64,000 nucleotides of DNA, taken from assembly GCF_018139145.2 (NCBI RefSeq), contig NC_059481.1, positions 12,822,368 to 12,886,367 of the forward strand. Direction: 5' to 3'. The notes beneath the pieces were generated by a model. It saw only the letters and a program-made list of their open reading frames with translations, ran no database searches and was not told the origin of the DNA. This document shows positions 61,481-64,000 of this stretch, piece by piece (position 1 is the first letter of the stretch; each line of letters begins with the position of its first letter). This stretch comes from Gymnogyps californianus (Eukaryota; Chordata; Aves; Accipitriformes; Cathartidae). The translations under genes were made by a program, and so were the position numbers.

Positions 61481-64000
61481 GGGTGCCTGCGTTGATAAAC
61501 GCTGATGTTGTTTCTAGAGGTATTTAAATTAGGGTGCTGGGGAAGGGGGGAAGCTCGTGGTGTGTGTGTGTGTGTCCTGGCTTTTGGCATGTTCATCTTA
61601 AGTGCCGTTTTGGTTCCTGTATGGGACATCTTTGCAGCTGCTCTCTGCACACAGGTGTGTATTGCCATGGAAATCTGGTAGATAGATTGCTTTCTGCCTA
61701 ATGGAGTAGTGAAATGGGGAAGCCAGAAACCTCTGTAATTGGCTGAAGCAGTATGAAGGGCATATCTGCATTAAATGCTGCTCCACTAAGTTGTGTTGCT
61801 GTTGGGTTTTTTTTGTTTGTGTTTTTGCTTGTTTTCAACATAATTTTTACCTTGTTTTGGTAAGGCAGAATGCAGAGTACTTTCCTGTGTAGGAAGTCAC
61901 CACTGGATATGCTCAATAGCAGGTGCACAGTGCAGTTTGTTAGTGCCTTGAGAACGCCTTTTGGTGAATTAGCTTGTGTCTCTCTACGAAGTGCTCCCTC
62001 ACTGTTTGTGAGTCCCACGTAGCTGTCGTTAGTTGTGTTGGGGTTTTCTCAAGAGTGGCTTTGCTCCTTAACTCAGTGGTTTGCTGCTGCTCACAAGGGA
62101 AGGGCCTTCTCCTGCCCTCCTGTAAGACTCCAGGCCCTGTGTCCTGCCTCCTCCTTTGCTCTACAAATGCAGTTGTAGCAGTGGTGAGCATTAGACCAGG
62201 TCATTCAGCCTCAGGAACAGTATCCTGAGACAAACATCATGGGGAGTTAGCGCTCGGAAAGGTGGGAGGTGTTCGGGGAAGGACCAGTCTCTGAGCGTGG
62301 GCACTGGTTTCCCTGGGTCGCAGTGCCCGGAGGGAAGGAGGGGCAGTTTGTGTGTGTCACAGGGCCACTGGCAGAACTATGAAACGATGCTTGTTCTGTT
62401 CGTGGCTAGTTTTTTCCTACCTTTTTACATTTCTGTGAGGTTTATGTTGTTACTTGCTACGTACAAAATACCTTCTCCCTGTTTGAAACCTTTGAGTTTC
62501 TTGTATGTCTTATCCAGATGCTGTGACAGATATTGTAAATATAGGCTTGGTTTGGTCTCCGTGTCCACTGGTTCATATAACTTTCAGTATTCTACGTGGT
62601 GGGATTACTGGTGTGCTCCAAAGCTCAACAGTCAGCCCAAGCTTCTATCCCTGCAGTGACAGGGACGTGTTAGGAAAAATAAGGACTAAGAGGCAGTATG
62701 AGACGTCTTCTTCTCTGTCAAAAGTAAGGAATTATACAAGAAATGTTTCAAGGTGGTAAAGGAAGGAAATACGATAAGGGAATCACCTGTCAAAAATAGG
62801 AAGAAATCTGTTTGAAGGTGAGGGGCCATTGGGAATTGTCTGAACCTGAACTGAAAGGAGATGATGATGCCCCTTTAGGTAAGGACAGCTATCATGCCTC
62901 TACTCCACGTGGGAACATTTTTATGCTGGAGCAAATCAGCCTATGGAAGCAGGTTAATCTTTTCAGGAGCAGTTTAGCGGACACACTCTTAGTCTTCTAC
63001 TGAACTAACAAGATTGAAAATGTGCTCAGTAAGAAATTTTTACTTTACATGTATGCTGAGGGTAAGGTTTGTTACGTACTATTCAGTGGCACAGCTGACT
63101 GCAAGGCCATGTACCTAAACTAGTAGCCCTTGTCTGTTGTGAAAGAAGGATACTGAAGCAATTAGAAAATAATACAAGTTCAGCTGGATGCAACAGGATT
63201 TCAGTGGGGATGTTCCAAGTGAGGTGTAGCATGTAGTGTTTCTCTTCATTTTTAACTTCTAAATGCTGTCTTTAGAGCTCAGCAATGTATACGTGAGGGT
63301 AAATGTCACGCTCTGGTCCTCCCTCCCCCCACCTCGTGAGCAAGAATTGTGTTCCCTGATTCGTACCCAGGGAAGGGAAGCTTGCCAAACAAAAACCACG
63401 CTTATCAAATAAGCAAGTAATCACTCCTAGGTAGACTTACGCTTTTGTAGCATTAACACTTGATTTCCTGGAACCCAGAAAACACTTATTATTCTACTTC
63501 GTGAAGCAGAAAGAGCTTTTAAGGGATGGAAACATCTGGGGTTTGCACCTGTTGGAAGTCTTTATTGCTTTTAATTTGCCATTAGTTTGTACTTCTAGGT
63601 GAATGCACTTAAGAGGGAGGCTTGATAATTTTTGTGATGATCATAAATCATGGAACAACTTATTTTAGCTGACAGCTGAAGAACTGTTACATGTTAAACA
63701 GTTAACGTGCTCAGGCCCTTTGACACAGTTCTCCCAGCAGATGTTCATGCGCTATGGCGAATATAATAGATTCCTCTGAAAAAGGTTTTTTGCTATTCAA
63801 ACCAGGCAGACATAAACCTCTGAAACAGTATCGTCACATGTTTTTCTTTTCTCTCTAGTTCTGACTTGCCACAGAATGCTGATGTGCTAGCCTGAGGAGA
63901 AATGCCTCTATAGCACTGTTAATGATTAGCATTGTATATCTGACAAATATTTGTGCTTTCCCCCCTTACCCATGTGTACTTCTAGCTTAGTATCTCAGTA
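61043..64000 (+). other. Probable first intron of the rightmost gene
   Basis: Follows the donor at 61043. GC-rich to about 61480, then mixed. Contains a (TG)n tract near 61559-61574. Several open frames (for example 62297-62659 and 62812-63003 plus) lack family features and lack a clear acceptor/donor pair, so none is called as an exon. Confidence 0.5.
61559..61574 (+). repeat. (TG)n microsatellite
   Basis: About eight TG units shortly after the CpG island of the rightmost gene. Confidence 0.8.

Noticed and set aside
60605..61495. 296-codon plus-strand frame through the rightmost CpG island
   Set aside because: Runs through the island and past the donor at 61043; composition effect.

Overview
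The window is vertebrate nuclear DNA, most likely from a bird. Genes have 3 to 9 visible coding exons with GT-AG introns of 0.1 to 14 kb. CpG islands sit at gene starts. There is a CR1 LINE fragment, and two copies of an endogenous-retrovirus LTR type common in neoavian birds. No prokaryotic features (operons, Shine-Dalgarno sites, CRISPR, IS elements) are present. Species cannot be read from the sequence alone.

Layout. (1) 1-9492, minus strand: the 5' part of SLC30A4 (zinc transporter ZnT4). Two coding exons are visible (9102-9492 and 3945-4091); the rest lies beyond the left edge or was not found. Its CpG island runs to about 10370. (2) 15055-19416, plus strand: complete BLOC1S6 (pallidin), five coding exons, 169 residues, with a CpG-island promoter at 14260-15320. 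One ERV LTR lies in its last intron and a related one about 2.9 kb past its stop. (3) 27120-28270: a CpG island holding a 53-bp minisatellite, probably the promoter region of the next gene. (4) 32337-39775, plus strand: complete SQOR (mitochondrial sulfide:quinone oxidoreductase), nine coding exons, 450 residues, both redox cysteines present. (5) 40688-43366, minus strand: complete nicotinamide riboside kinase of the NMRK2 type, seven coding exons, 233 residues, tail-to-tail with SQOR. (6) A CpG island shared head-to-head with 48929-50090, plus strand: a small CDC42 effector of the CDC42SE family, three coding exons, 76 residues. (7) 60989-61042, plus strand: a first coding exon of an unidentified gene, encoding a signal-peptide-like start in a CpG island; the rest lies to the right.

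The order SLC30A4-BLOC1S6-SQOR is the human 15q21.1 order. The kinase/CDC42SE pair is not what I would expect there from human and is the most interesting content of the window. The genes have no obvious shared pathway: zinc loading of vesicles, lysosome-related organelle biogenesis, sulfide oxidation, NAD salvage and CDC42 signalling are separate jobs. The rest is intron, intergenic DNA, old repeats and simple repeats.
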